Notes: a model not told the origin generated them from the sequence alone. A stretch of DNA of 50,283 nt from JAQBXX01 sp947085325 (GCA_947085325.1 CAMTVY010000014.1:1-50283); one strand, 5' to 3'. Counted from the stretch's first letter, positions 34,032 through 42,848 are shown. Translations and numbers: made by a program.

Positions 34032-35039
34032 TTATTTGTACCCGGCGCGATCCATCAGTTTTACCGCTTCCACCTGGCGCTTGCCGGCCTCGGCGACGTT
34101 GATGGTATTGTGTTTGAACTCGCCCCAGGACGCCACCAGCGGATCCGGCTCTACGTGCGGGTTGGCGGGAAACTCCAGGTTGGTGTCGGCAAACAGGTGC
34201 TGCGCCTTGTCGCCCGACAGCCACTCAAGGAATTGCACGGCGGCCTGCCGGTGCTTGGCGTGGGCGGTGACACCGGCGCCGGAAATGTTCACGTGCACGC
34301 CGCGTTCACTTTGGTTGGCCCAGAAGATGCCCACGGGCGCCTCAGGATGTTTTCTCTTGATGCGGCCAAAGTAGTAACTGTTGACGATACCCACATCACA
34401 CTGGCCGGCAATAATGGCATTGAGCAGGTTTTCGTCATCCGAGAATACGGGCGCCGCGAGATTGGCGATCCAGGATTTTACGGTGGCTTCGGTCGCGGGC
34501 TCGCCCGACTGCGCGATCATCATGGCGACGAGCGACTGGTTGTACACCTTCTTGGAGCTGCGCAGGCACAAACGCCCCTTCCATTGTGCTCCACCCAGCG
34601 CCTCATAGCTGGAGAGATCGCTGGCCTTTACCCGCTGGGTGTTATAGACGATGGTGCGTGCGCGCACCGAGAGGCCGTACCAGTAGCCGTCGGGGTCACG
34701 CAGATGGGCGGGAATATTGTCGTTGAGCGTGTTGGACTGAACCTTGGCCAGCAAGCCCTCCTGCGCCGCCTGCCACAGATTGCCTGCGTCCACGGTGAGC
34801 AGCAGATCGGCGGGGGTCTTGGCGCCCTCGGCCTTGAGGCGCTCAAGCAGGGGGCCCTCCTTGCCGGTGACGAATTTTATTTTGACGCCGGTTTCCTGGG
34901 TGTAGGCGTCAAACAGCGGCTTGATGAGCTGCTCGTTACGCGCCGAATAGACCACGATCTCGTCTGCGGCCTGCACCGGTTGCAGGGTGAGCGGCAGCAG
35001 GGTGAACAGCGGCAGCAGAATACGATACACAGATTTCAT
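34032..35039 (-). CDS. fbpA: Ferric iron ABC transporter substrate-binding protein (FbpA/FutA type)
   Basis: 335 residues with a signal peptide (MKSVYRILLPLFTLLPL ... AA). The mature part starts DEIVVYSARNEQLIKPL, the usual opening of periplasmic Fe3+-binding proteins, and contains NSYYFGRI, with tyrosines of the type that hold iron in this family. It would bind ferric iron in the periplasm and deliver it to the permease. A Fur-box-like sequence lies 35 bases upstream of the start. Confidence 0.93.
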   Translation of the reverse strand: MKSVYRILLPLFTLLPLTLQPVQAADEIVVYSARNEQLIKPLFDAYTQETGVKIKFVTGKEGPLLERLKAEGAKTPADLLLTVDAGNLWQAAQEGLLAKVQSNTLNDNIPAHLRDPDGYWYGLSVRARTIVYNTQRVKASDLSSYEALGGAQWKGRLCLRSSKKVYNQSLVAMMIAQSGEPATEATVKSWIANLAAPVFSDDENLLNAIIAGQCDVGIVNSYYFGRIKRKHPEAPVGIFWANQSERGVHVNISGAGVTAHAKHRQAAVQFLEWLSGDKAQHLFADTNLEFPANPHVEPDPLVASWGEFKHNTINVAEAGKRQVEAVKLMDRAGYK

Positions 35040-35073
35040 TTCCAGACTCCATGCAGGAAGGTGAACGTACAGT

Positions 35074-35092
35074 AATGATAATTATTATCATT
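35074..35092. promoter_or_regulatory. Fur box upstream of fbpA
   Basis: The 19-base AT-rich near-palindrome AATGATAATTATTATCATT matches the classical GATAATGATAATCATTATC Fur consensus closely. It lies 35-53 bases upstream of the fbpA ATG, so it should repress the iron uptake genes when iron is plentiful. Confidence 0.85.
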
Positions 35093-35120
35093 CAGCAGCG
35101 CAAGGGGTAGACGATAATTT

Positions 35121-35873
35121 TTACAGCAAGGCGCTTCGTACCAGCTTGAAGCCGGCAAAGAGCAAAACCAGCGCCAGCAAGCGCAGCAAAACAGGGGACG
35201 AGAGGCGGAAGGCCCCGCTGTAGGAGCCCAAGGCCCCGCCGGCCATTACGGCCACGGCAAGCAGCCCGGCCAAGCCCCAGTCGGGCAGCGCCTTGCCGGT
35301 TTGCGCCAGCAGGCCAGCGCCAGAGTTCAGGAAAATGAAGGCTGCTGCGACAGCGGCCGTCTTTTTGGCATCCGCCCAGCCCAGCACCAGCAATAGCGGG
35401 CTGAGAAAAATCCCCCCGCCGATGCCGAGCAGCCCGGCCATAAACCCCAGCAGCAACCCGACCGGTACGCCGATGCCGTACAGGCGCGCTGTAGTGAGTT
35501 TCGGCATGACAGCCAGCGGGCGGGGCAGCAGCAACCTCAGGGCCGCAGCCAACAAAGTCAAACCCAGCAGGAGAGAGAAGGTCTCGGGTGACAGATGCGT
35601 GACGCCACCCAGATAGGCGGCTGGAATGGAGGCGATGATAAACGGCAGCAGTAGCCGTGGCTCAAAATGCCCGGCGCGCTGGTAGTTGATGAATGCCAGC
35701 CCGCTCACCAGCAGGTTGAGCACCAGTACGGTCGGCACGATGTCCGCGCGTGCAAAGCCGAACAGGGCAAAGATGGCAAGATAGGTGGAGGCGCCGCCGT
35801 GGCCCACCGAGCTGTACGCCAGCGCGGCGAGGAAAAACAGCGGTACCAGCCATAGTGCTGCCTCATGATCCAT
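35121..35873 (-). CDS. TauE/SafE-family sulfite or anion permease
   Basis: 250 residues with about eight membrane segments. The glycine-rich GLLGIGGGIFLSPLL repeat and the ALAYSSVGHGGAS opening are typical of TauE/SafE (DUF81) proteins, which export sulfite, sulfoacetate or related anions. Substrate unknown. It lies upstream of fbpA on the same strand, but with a separate Fur-type promoter in between. Confidence 0.88.
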   Translation of the reverse strand: MDHEAALWLVPLFFLAALAYSSVGHGGASTYLAIFALFGFARADIVPTVLVLNLLVSGLAFINYQRAGHFEPRLLLPFIIASIPAAYLGGVTHLSPETFSLLLGLTLLAAALRLLLPRPLAVMPKLTTARLYGIGVPVGLLLGFMAGLLGIGGGIFLSPLLLVLGWADAKKTAAVAAAFIFLNSGAGLLAQTGKALPDWGLAGLLAVAVMAGGALGSYSGAFRLSSPVLLRLLALVLLFAGFKLVRSALL

Positions 35874-35922
35874 GGCGCAGGGTTATCAAACGGCGGCTGA
35901 TCGTCCGTAACAATGTAGCATG

Positions 35923-36084
35923 CCTGCGCATCCATGCGACGTGCAGGGACGCACGAGTGTCACGGGAGGCAGGACGCCGGGAGTGACCGCCCGCGACATT
36001 CGCAGAACCCTTCCTTGCGCTCTTCCCTGTGCAGCCGTCGCTCCTGCGCATCCATGCGCCCGCGACATTCGCACATCCGTGTGC
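35923..36084. repeat. Short direct repeats and small hairpins in an intergenic region
   Basis: A 16-base unit CCTGCGCATCCATGCG occurs twice (35923-35938 and 36043-36058), and a 17-base unit CGCCCGCGACATTCGCA occurs twice (35988-36004 and 36057-36073). Small hairpins such as GCGCAT-CC-ATGCGC and GCACA-TCCG-TGTGC are embedded. It fills most of the 269-base gap between the TauE and cytochrome c genes. Confidence 0.75.
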
Positions 36085-36089
36085 AGCAC

Positions 36090-36120
36090 AAAAAAAAGCC
36101 AGCGGGTTAGGCTGGCTTTT
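36090..36120 (-). terminator. Intrinsic terminator of the cytochrome c gene
   Basis: A 10-bp stem (arms 36094-36103 and 36111-36120) ends on the minus strand in a run of eight T residues (36090-36097). It lies 22 bases past the cytochrome c stop. Confidence 0.85.
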
Positions 36121-36142
36121 AGTAAGGCAAAGTTGAAAATGA

Positions 36143-36478
36143 TTATTTTTTCAGGGACAGGATAAAGTCCGTGAGCTGATCGATGTCGGCATCGGAAACG
36201 CGCGGCGAGTAGGCCGGCATCACGCCCATCTGCCAGCGGCCAGTGCCGCCCTTGTGGATCCACTCCGCTACCATCTTCTTGGCGTCCGCGTTGCCCTTGT
36301 ACTTGGCGCTCACATCATTCCAAGAGGGTCCAACACGCTTCTGCTCAATGTTGTGGCAAGCAAAGCAGCCGCTTTTCTTGGCCAGTGCCATGCCTGCTTC
36401 CATGTCCAGTGCGGCGCTTGCCTGGCCTGCGAACAACAGTGCGGCGGCAGCGGAAGCAATCAACAAATGTGACTTCAT
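36143..36478 (-). CDS. Class I c-type cytochrome (c-551/c-552-like)
   Basis: 111 residues from the ATG at 36478, with a signal peptide (MKSHLLIASAAAALLFAGQASA). One heme-attachment motif CFACH (about residue 40) and the distal Met in QMGVMPAYS show a small monoheme electron carrier of the periplasm. It resembles c-551/c-552 proteins that donate electrons to oxidases or nitrite reductases. It has its own terminator and stands as a single gene. Confidence 0.92.
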   Translation of the reverse strand: MKSHLLIASAAAALLFAGQASAALDMEAGMALAKKSGCFACHNIEQKRVGPSWNDVSAKYKGNADAKKMVAEWIHKGGTGRWQMGVMPAYSPRVSDADIDQLTDFILSLKK

Positions 36479-36652
36479 GAATCTTCTCCTTTCGTGATGA
36501 ATTAAACAAATGTAGGGGTTCTTTTTACAGGGCCGAGGCCCTCGGCAAGCACCCAACGCCGTATTATCTCATTTATTAACGCAGAAATAGCAAGCACGCA
36601 ACGAAAAATCCTGATGCGCAGCGTGTTGACGCTAGTCTTCAGTGTGCAAGAC

Positions 36653-38827
36653 TTATGCCGTCTGCAGGTTGGCGTAGGCTACCATCAACCATTTGCTGCC
36701 CGCGCGCGCGAAACTGACCTGAACCCGCGCCTGCTCGCCGCGGCCCTCGTAATTCATGATCACACCTTCGCCGAAGGTGGCGTGACGCACGTGCTGCCCC
36801 AGGCGGAGACCGGTACGCGTATTCTGTTTATCGGCCGGGGGCGAGAATTCTTGAGCGGAAGAGGCCGGACCCGTTGCGGCCACAGTGCCGTGCAGGCGTA
36901 CCTCGCGCATGAGTTCTGCGGGAATCTCGCTCACGAAGCGCGACGGGCTGGGGTAGGTATCGGTGCCGTGCAGGCGGCGGCGCTCGGCGTGGGTGACGTA
37001 CAGCTGCTGCCTGGCGCGCGTCACCCCGACGTAGCACAGGCGGCGCTCCTCTTCGAGGCGGCGGTCTTCCTCGATGGAGAGCCGGTGCGGAAACAGCCCC
37101 TCCTCCATGCCGCACAGAAATACCAGCGGGAATTCGAGGCCCTTGGCCGAATGCAGCGTCATGAGCTGTACGCAGTCATCCCAGGCGTTGCCCTGGCCCT
37201 CGCCCGCCTCCAGCGCGGCATGCGAGAGAAAGGCCGACAAGGGGTCGAGGCCCTCCTCCTGCTCGTAGTTGAACTGGCGCGCGGCGCTCGACAGCTCTTC
37301 CAGGTTTTCCACCCGCGCCTGACCCTTCTCGCCCTTGTCCTTGCGGTGATGGTCGAGCAGGCCGCTGTGCTGCACCACGTGATCGGTCTGCTCATGCAGG
37401 TCCAGGCGGGCCGTGTCGCGCGCCAGCGCTTCAATCAGGTTGAGGAAGGCCGCCAGCGCCGAGGCCGCGCGCACACTCAGCCGGGCTTCGGTGGTCAGCG
37501 CCAGTGCGGCGCGCCACAGCGGTATCTGCTGGCTGCGGGCATGGGCGCGCAGCACCTCCAGCGTGGTGTCGCCGATGCCGCGCGTCGGCATGTTCACCAC
37601 GCGCTCAAACGAGGCGTCGTCGTCGCGGTTGGCGATCAGGCGCAGATAGGCCAGCGCGTCCTTGATCTCGGCGCGCTCGAAGAAGCGCAGGCCGCCGTAG
37701 ACGCGGTAGGGCAGCCCCGCCTGCAGCAGGGCCTCTTCAAAGTTGCGCGACTGGGCGTTGGAGCGATAGAGGATGGCGGCTTCGGCGCGTTGCCTGCCCT
37801 GCGCCACCCACTGGCGGATACGCTCGACCACGAAGCGCGCCTCGTCCAGGTCATTGAATGCCGCGTAACGCAGTATCGGTTCACCGTCAGCGCCGCTGGT
37901 CCACAGGTTTTTGCCGAGGCGGCCGCTGTTGTTGGCGATGAGCGCGTTGGCGGCCTTGAGGATAGTGCCGGTGGAGCGGTAATTCTGTTCCAGCCGCAGC
38001 GTTTGGGTGCCGCTGAAGTCGCGCGCGAACTGCTGGATATTCTCGATGCGCGCGCCGCGCCAGCCATAGATGGACTGGTCGTCGTCGCCCACCGCAAACA
38101 TCCGCCCGTGGGCACTTGCGAGCAGGCGCAGCCAGGCGTATTGAATCGCGTTGGTGTCCTGGAATTCGTCCACCAGGATGTGCTGGAAGCGGCTTTGATA
38201 GTGCGCCAGCACCTGCGGCTGCTTGAGCCACAACTCGTGCGCACGCAGCAGCAACTCGGCAAAATCGACCAGGCCCGAGCGCTCGCACAAGTCCTCATAG
38301 GCCTGATAGATGCGGATCATCTGGCGCGCATGCGGGTCACCGCGATCGTCGATGTGCTGCGGACGCACGCCCTCGTCCTTGCGCGCATTGATGAACCACT
38401 GCGCCTGACGCGGCGGCCACTTGGCCTCGTCGAGGTCGAGCGCCTTCAGCACGCGGCGCAGCGTGCGGTATTGATCGTCGCTGTCGAGAATCTGGAAGGT
38501 CTGCGGCAGGCGTGCCTCGCGCCAGTGCGCGCGCAGCAGGCGGTGCGCCAGCCCATGAAACGTACCCACCCACATGCCGCCCGCAGGCCGCTGCAACAGT
38601 TCCTCAATGCGCCCGCGCATTTCGGCGGCGGCCTTGTTGGTGAAGGTGACGGCGAGAATGGAAAACGGCGTGGCGTGATCAACTTCCATCAGCCAGGCGA
38701 TGCGGTGCGTGAGCACGCGCGTCTTGCCGCTGCCCGCACCGGCCAGTATCAGCAGCGGGCCTTGCGGGGCGCACACCGCCTCGCGTTGCGCGTCATTCAG
38801 CGAGTCAATCAGGCGGGAAACATCCAT
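36653..38827 (-). CDS. uvrD: DNA helicase II, UvrD/Rep family
   Basis: 724 residues, the normal length of UvrD. It unwinds DNA 3'-5' in nucleotide excision and mismatch repair. Superfamily 1 motifs in order: SLNDAQREAV, LAGAGSGKTRVL (motif I), TFTNKAAAEMR (Ia), VDEFQDTN (II), GDDDQSIYGWRGA (III), EQNYRST (IV), LMTLHSAKGLEF (V) and YVGVTRARQQL (VI). The C-terminal domain ends with GQHVRHATFGEGV, also typical. Copy 3 of the repeat lies immediately upstream of its start. Confidence 0.96.
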   Translation of the reverse strand: MDVSRLIDSLNDAQREAVCAPQGPLLILAGAGSGKTRVLTHRIAWLMEVDHATPFSILAVTFTNKAAAEMRGRIEELLQRPAGGMWVGTFHGLAHRLLRAHWREARLPQTFQILDSDDQYRTLRRVLKALDLDEAKWPPRQAQWFINARKDEGVRPQHIDDRGDPHARQMIRIYQAYEDLCERSGLVDFAELLLRAHELWLKQPQVLAHYQSRFQHILVDEFQDTNAIQYAWLRLLASAHGRMFAVGDDDQSIYGWRGARIENIQQFARDFSGTQTLRLEQNYRSTGTILKAANALIANNSGRLGKNLWTSGADGEPILRYAAFNDLDEARFVVERIRQWVAQGRQRAEAAILYRSNAQSRNFEEALLQAGLPYRVYGGLRFFERAEIKDALAYLRLIANRDDDASFERVVNMPTRGIGDTTLEVLRAHARSQQIPLWRAALALTTEARLSVRAASALAAFLNLIEALARDTARLDLHEQTDHVVQHSGLLDHHRKDKGEKGQARVENLEELSSAARQFNYEQEEGLDPLSAFLSHAALEAGEGQGNAWDDCVQLMTLHSAKGLEFPLVFLCGMEEGLFPHRLSIEEDRRLEEERRLCYVGVTRARQQLYVTHAERRRLHGTDTYPSPSRFVSEIPAELMREVRLHGTVAATGPASSAQEFSPPADKQNTRTGLRLGQHVRHATFGEGVIMNYEGRGEQARVQVSFARAGSKWLMVAYANLQTA

Positions 38828-38832
38828 AGCAT

Positions 38833-38982
38833 ACTCATTAAGTCACACAGTAAGACCACGCTTCCTGCTGCGTCCCCGCCCCCTGTTGAGGGGGCGGGGA
38901 CAGGGTGGGGGTAGAGTAAACCGGGCTTTTACTCAGGAGTCACACTTTAAAGTAATGTAGCCTTAACTTGTGACTCCTGAGC
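38833..38982 (+). repeat. Dispersed two-hairpin repeat, copy 3
   Basis: The GC hairpin here has 12-bp arms (38872-38883 and 38890-38901), followed by the conserved linker and a 12-bp hairpin (arms 38932-38943 and 38970-38981, CTCAGGAGTCAC type). It fills the gap between the divergent uvrD and PhyH-like genes and must carry or influence their promoters. Confidence 0.9.
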
Positions 38983-39020
38983 AATTTTAACATAAGCGCC
39001 GGCTCTGGCCGGGGTGTAAA

Positions 39021-39785
39021 ATGCCGCGCATGTTCAATGCGCGCGAAGTCGAGGGTTTTAGAAAAGACGGTTATGTGATTGCGCGCCAGCTGGCTGCACC
39101 CGAAACGGTACACGCCATGCGCACGCTCGCTGCAACAGCGCTGGAGGCCGAAGCGGGGCCGCTGGAATACGAGGCCGATCTGCATTATCCCGGTGCGCCG
39201 CCGTCGCGCGCGGCGCCGGGCGGACACACGGTGCGGCGTCTATTGCAGGCCTATGCGCGTGACCCGGTGTTGCGTGACTGGGCGCTGGGCGCCCCCCTTG
39301 CCGCACGCCTGCAACAACTGCTGGGGCCTGCCATCCTGCTTGCCCAGGCGCACCACAACTGCATCATGACCAAGCAGCCGCGCTTCAGCAGCATTACCCA
39401 CTGGCATCAGGATATCCGCTACTGGGCGTTCGAGCGCCCGGAGTTGGTGAGTGTGTGGCTCGCGCTCGGCCCTGAGCGCGTGGACAACGGCTGTCTGTTG
39501 CTGCTGCCCGGCAGTCAGGCCATGGAGTTTGCCCCGGCGCAATTTGATAAAGCGATGTTTTTCCGCGCCGACCTGCCGCAGAATCAGCAGCTGATCGCCA
39601 CCCGCATCACTGCCGAGCTCGACGCGGGCGACGTGCTGTTCTTCCATTGCCGCACGCTGCATGCCGCCGGGCGCAACGAAACCGATGCGCCCAAGTTTTC
39701 CGTCGTTTTCACCTATCACGCGGCGGACAATCACCCGCTTGCCAACACGCGCTCAGCCGACACACCGGAGATCGCGCTGGAGTGA
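39021..39785 (+). CDS. Phytanoyl-CoA dioxygenase (PhyH) family protein
   Basis: 254 residues. It has the PhyH-type cupin fold with the Fe(II) ligands HWHQD (H-x-D, about residue 128) and a distal His in FFHCRTLHAAGRN, plus the FRKDGYVIARQL start. These enzymes hydroxylate or halogenate substrates using Fe(II) and 2-oxoglutarate. The substrate is unknown. It stands alone between repeat copy 3 and tRNA-Phe. Confidence 0.87.
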   Translation: MPRMFNAREVEGFRKDGYVIARQLAAPETVHAMRTLAATALEAEAGPLEYEADLHYPGAPPSRAAPGGHTVRRLLQAYARDPVLRDWALGAPLAARLQQLLGPAILLAQAHHNCIMTKQPRFSSITHWHQDIRYWAFERPELVSVWLALGPERVDNGCLLLLPGSQAMEFAPAQFDKAMFFRADLPQNQQLIATRITAELDAGDVLFFHCRTLHAAGRNETDAPKFSVVFTYHAADNHPLANTRSADTPEIALE

Positions 39786-39850
39786 CTGCCCATTTACCTT
39801 GACGCACAGAGCCGCCCGCGCGGTACAATACGCGACTTTCCGCAGCATCA

Positions 39851-39926
39851 GGCCAGGTAGCTCAGTCGGTAGAGCAGGGGACTGAAAATCCCCGTGTCGG
39901 CGGTTCGATTCCGTCCCTGGCCACCA
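39851..39926 (+). tRNA. tRNA-Phe (GAA)
   Basis: 76 nt including the encoded CCA. Acceptor stem GGCCAGG/CCTGGCC, D-arm AGCTCAGTCGGTAGAGC, anticodon loop CTGAAAA (anticodon GAA), T-arm with GGTTCGATTCC. All stems pair well. The 3' end is followed 114 bases later by a decayed copy of its 3' part. Confidence 0.96.
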
Positions 39927-40007
39927 CACAGGTCTCTTTGGGCGGTGCCTTATCCCCTCAAAATCTCCTCAAATAACTGAGGTGGGCTGGAATCTCACAG
40001 CTTTTAG

Positions 40008-40040
40008 GTCGGGGTTGATGCGCACCGTCCTTGGCCACCA
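40008..40040 (+). repeat. Decayed duplicate of the tRNA-Phe 3' end
   Basis: CCGTCCTTGGCCACCA (40025-40040) repeats the last 16 bases of tRNA-Phe (39911-39926) with one mismatch. Similarity extends leftward through a degenerate T-arm (from about 40008). No acceptor or anticodon arm is present. This looks like an attachment-site duplication or a tRNA fragment. Confidence 0.75.
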
Positions 40041-40102
40041 GTTTGGTTTGCCAGGCGTATAATTCCACTTAAATTTTTCTTGCTTCGTAGCGGAGGGCTG
40101 CT

Positions 40103-40798
40103 ATGTCTTCAATACTTGTTACCGGAGCCAATCGCGGCTTGGGACTGGAATTTGTGCGCCAGTACGCCAAGGATGGCTGGGAGGTGTTTGCCTGCTGCAG
40201 GCATCCCGATCAGGCACGCGAGCTGACGCAGCTGGCGGCGCGCCACGACAGCGTGAGCGTGCACGCACTGGATGTGGCTGATCATAAACAGGTTGATGCG
40301 CTGGCGCATACGCTGCGCGATGTGGCGATTGATGTCCTGCTCAACAATGCAGGCATGTATGGCGGCGCAGAGGATGAGAGTTTCGGCAGCCTGAAGTACC
40401 CGGTCTGGGAGCGCGAGCTGCGCATCAATACGCTGGCTGCGGCAAAAATGGCCGAGACGTTTGTGGGCCATGTCGCGCGCAGCGAAAAACGGCTGATCGC
40501 GGCGCTCTCCAGCCTGATGGGCAGCATGGCGGACAACGGCAGCGGCGGCAGTTATCTGTACCGCTCCAGCAAGGCCGCGCTCAATGCCGTGATGGTGAGC
40601 CTGGCGCGCGACCTCGCGCCGCGCAAGATCGGCGCGCTGGTATTGCACCCCGGCTGGGTGAAGACCGACATGGGCGGACCGCACGCCGAAATCACGCCGG
40701 AAACCAGTGTGCGCGGTATGCGTAGGGTGATAGCGGATTTCAGTCTCAAGGATTCGGGGCGGTTTATCGCCTACGACGGTGCCGAGTTGCCCTGGTAG
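40103..40798 (+). CDS. Short-chain dehydrogenase/reductase
   Basis: 231 residues. TGANRGLG nucleotide-binding motif, LNNAGMYGG, catalytic Ser in ALSSLMGS and YRSSK with the Tyr/Lys pair, all SDR hallmarks. It resembles the C-factor/CsgA-like SDR subgroup of about 230 residues. A GAGG site precedes the ATG. Substrate unknown. It is convergent with nudE. Confidence 0.9.
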   Translation: MSSILVTGANRGLGLEFVRQYAKDGWEVFACCRHPDQARELTQLAARHDSVSVHALDVADHKQVDALAHTLRDVAIDVLLNNAGMYGGAEDESFGSLKYPVWERELRINTLAAAKMAETFVGHVARSEKRLIAALSSLMGSMADNGSGGSYLYRSSKAALNAVMVSLARDLAPRKIGALVLHPGWVKTDMGGPHAEITPETSVRGMRRVIADFSLKDSGRFIAYDGAELPW

Positions 40799-40813
40799 GC
40801 GCTGGTTATTGCG

Positions 40814-41362
40814 TTACGGCGCGGTGTACAGCTTGTCGCGCACGATAAACAGCGCGGCGATGGAGCGCGCCTCGGTGCACTCCTTGTGCAGGAGCAGCTC
40901 CCTGAGCTGCGACAAGCGCCACGGTATGACCTCAATCGGCTCCGGTTCGTCGCCAGTCAGTTTTTGCGGGTAGAGGTCTTCCGCCAACACCACGTGCGTG
41001 GTGTGGTTGAGATAGCCCGGCGCCAGCGTCAGGGAGGTGATGTGTTGCAGGCGGCGGGCGCCATGGCCGACCTCTTCCATCAGCTCACGGTTGGCGCCGG
41101 CAAGCAGATCCTCGCCCGCTTCGAGGCGGCCTTTGGGCAGTGCAAGCTCGTAGCGCTCCACGCCTGCGGCGTATTCACGGATGAGCAGCACGGTGTCGGC
41201 GTCGAGCATAGGCACCACCAGCACCGCGCCGCGCGGCGCGCTGTGCAGGCGCTCGTACTGCACTTCGACGCCGTTGGAGAAGCGCAGGTCAACCTGCTCG
41301 ACGTGAAAGATGCGCGTCCTGGCCAGGGTTTCAACGCGCAGAACCTCGGGGTCTTTCGGCAT
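40814..41362 (-). CDS. nudE: Nudix hydrolase, NudE-like (ADP-compound pyrophosphatase)
   Basis: 182 residues from ATG 41362 (MPKDPEVLRVETLART), the length of E. coli NudE, which hydrolyses ADP-ribose, Ap3A and NADH. The Nudix box is complete (GRLEAGEDLL ... RELMEEVG, about residues 95-117). The ALPKG and APGYLNHTTHVVLAEDL segments are typical of NudE. Its upstream region holds the hairpin array. Confidence 0.9.
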   Translation of the reverse strand: MPKDPEVLRVETLARTRIFHVEQVDLRFSNGVEVQYERLHSAPRGAVLVVPMLDADTVLLIREYAAGVERYELALPKGRLEAGEDLLAGANRELMEEVGHGARRLQHITSLTLAPGYLNHTTHVVLAEDLYPQKLTGDEPEPIEVIPWRLSQLRELLLHKECTEARSIAALFIVRDKLYTAP

Positions 41363-41382
41363 GAGCCCATGATAGCAGTGTA

Positions 41383-41539
41383 GCAGGTTGCTGAAAAACT
41401 CGTTTTTCAGCAACCTGCGGTGTAGCACATGGACGTGCTGCCATATTTTCGAGCGTGCAAGCGTTTGAAAAATGGAGCAAAGCAAAAATGACATTTTTGC
41501 TTTGCGTAGCTGAAAAAGTCCTGGACGGACTTTTTCAGC
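41383..41539. repeat. Array of consecutive perfect hairpins (MITE-like)
   Basis: Three strong and one small hairpin in about 157 bases: arms 41383-41398/41403-41418 (16 bp); 41424-41428/41435-41439 (5 bp); 41477-41490/41492-41505 (14 bp); 41509-41521/41527-41539 (13 bp). The outer two share the arm core GCTGAAAAA. There is no open frame of note. The structure resembles a miniature transposable or REP-type element lying between nudE and amt. Confidence 0.85.
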
Positions 41540-41651
41540 ATCCTGGTGGCGGCGCAGGTTCGACTTTTAGGGGCCCCGGCCTTAGAATTACGGGCTTAAT
41601 ATGCCCGTATTGGGCAGGGGGCGGGGTAATCCAGTGGAATCGGGGGCGGGA

Positions 41652-42848
41652 ATGGAGAGTTTGCAGTCGGGCAGCGATGTATTGTTTGTCTTGGTCGGCG
41701 CGGTGATGGTGCTGGCCATGCACGCCGGCTTCGCCTTTCTGGAAGTGGGGACGGTGCGGCACAAGAACCAGGTCAACGCCCTGGTCAAGATCATCTGCGA
41801 TTTTGCCGTTTCCACCATTGCCTATTTCTTCATCGGCTACGGTGTGGCCTACGGCGTGTATTTCATGCAGGGGGCGGAAGAGCTGGCGGCGAAAAACGGT
41901 TATGAGCTGGTGAAGTTCTTCTTCCTGCTCACCTTCGCGGCAGCCGTGCCCGCCATCATCTCGGGCGGCATAGCCGAGCGTGCCAAATTCAACCCGCAAC
42001 TGGCGGCGACCTTCGTGTTCGTAGCGCTGATCTACCCGTTTTACGAGGGCATGGTGTGGAACGGCCACTACGGCGTGCAGGACTGGCTGGCGGCCACATT
42101 CGGCGCCAAGTTCCACGACTTCGCCGGCTCGGTGGTGGTGCACGCGATGGGCGGCTGGATGGCGCTGGTCGCAGTCGTGCTGCTGGGTGCGCGCCGCGGG
42201 CGTTACGGTAAAGACGGGCAGGTCTTCATGCACCCGCCGTCGAACATCCCCTTTCTGGCGCTGGGCGCGTGGGTGCTGACCGTAGGCTGGTTCGGGTTTA
42301 ACGTCATGTCGGCCCAGTCGGTCGCAGCGGTGAGCGGGCTGGTGGCAGTGAATTCGCTGATGGCCATGGTGGGCGGCATACTGGCCGCCCTGTTCATCGG
42401 CCGCAACGACCCCGGCTTTGTGCACAATGGCCCGCTGGCCGGGCTGGTGGCGGTGTGCGCGGGCTCCGATATCATGCACCCGCTGGGTGCGCTGGTGACC
42501 GGGGTGCTGGCCGGCGCTTTATTCGTCTGGACGTTTACGTTGACGCAAAACAAGTGGAAGATCGACGACGTGCTCGGGGTGTGGCCGTTGCACGGACTGT
42601 GCGGTGCGTGGGGCGGCATCGCGGCAGGCATTTTCGGGTTGGAGGCGCTGGGCGGGCGCGGTGGTGTGAGCTTGACCGCGCAGCTGATCGGCACGGCAGG
42701 CGGCATCGCGATCGCGCTGGTGGGCAGTTTTGTGGTGTACAGCGTGCTCAAGAAAACAGTCGGGCTGCGCCTCAGCGCGGAAGAGGAGTTCGCCGGCGCC
42801 GACCTCAGCATTCACAAGATTGGCGCTACACCTCCGTATGATGATTGA
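41652..42848 (+). CDS. amt: Ammonium transporter (Amt/MEP/Rh family)
   Basis: 398 residues from ATG 41652, with about 11 membrane segments. It has the family segments NQVNALVKIICDFAVSTIAY, IIGG-like ISGGIAERAKF, the pore DFAGSVVVHAMGG with one of the twin His, and WPLHGLCGAWGG with the other. It imports ammonium at the inner membrane. There is no adjacent glnK, which is unusual for amt genes. A short hairpin (41589-41609) lies upstream of the start. Confidence 0.93.
   Translation: MESLQSGSDVLFVLVGAVMVLAMHAGFAFLEVGTVRHKNQVNALVKIICDFAVSTIAYFFIGYGVAYGVYFMQGAEELAAKNGYELVKFFFLLTFAAAVPAIISGGIAERAKFNPQLAATFVFVALIYPFYEGMVWNGHYGVQDWLAATFGAKFHDFAGSVVVHAMGGWMALVAVVLLGARRGRYGKDGQVFMHPPSNIPFLALGAWVLTVGWFGFNVMSAQSVAAVSGLVAVNSLMAMVGGILAALFIGRNDPGFVHNGPLAGLVAVCAGSDIMHPLGALVTGVLAGALFVWTFTLTQNKWKIDDVLGVWPLHGLCGAWGGIAAGIFGLEALGGRGGVSLTAQLIGTAGGIAIALVGSFVVYSVLKKTVGLRLSAEEEFAGADLSIHKIGATPPYDD

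Noticed and set aside
41545..41651. A possible sigma-54 promoter upstream of amt.
   Set aside because: The GG...GC spacing was inexact and the consensus poor.
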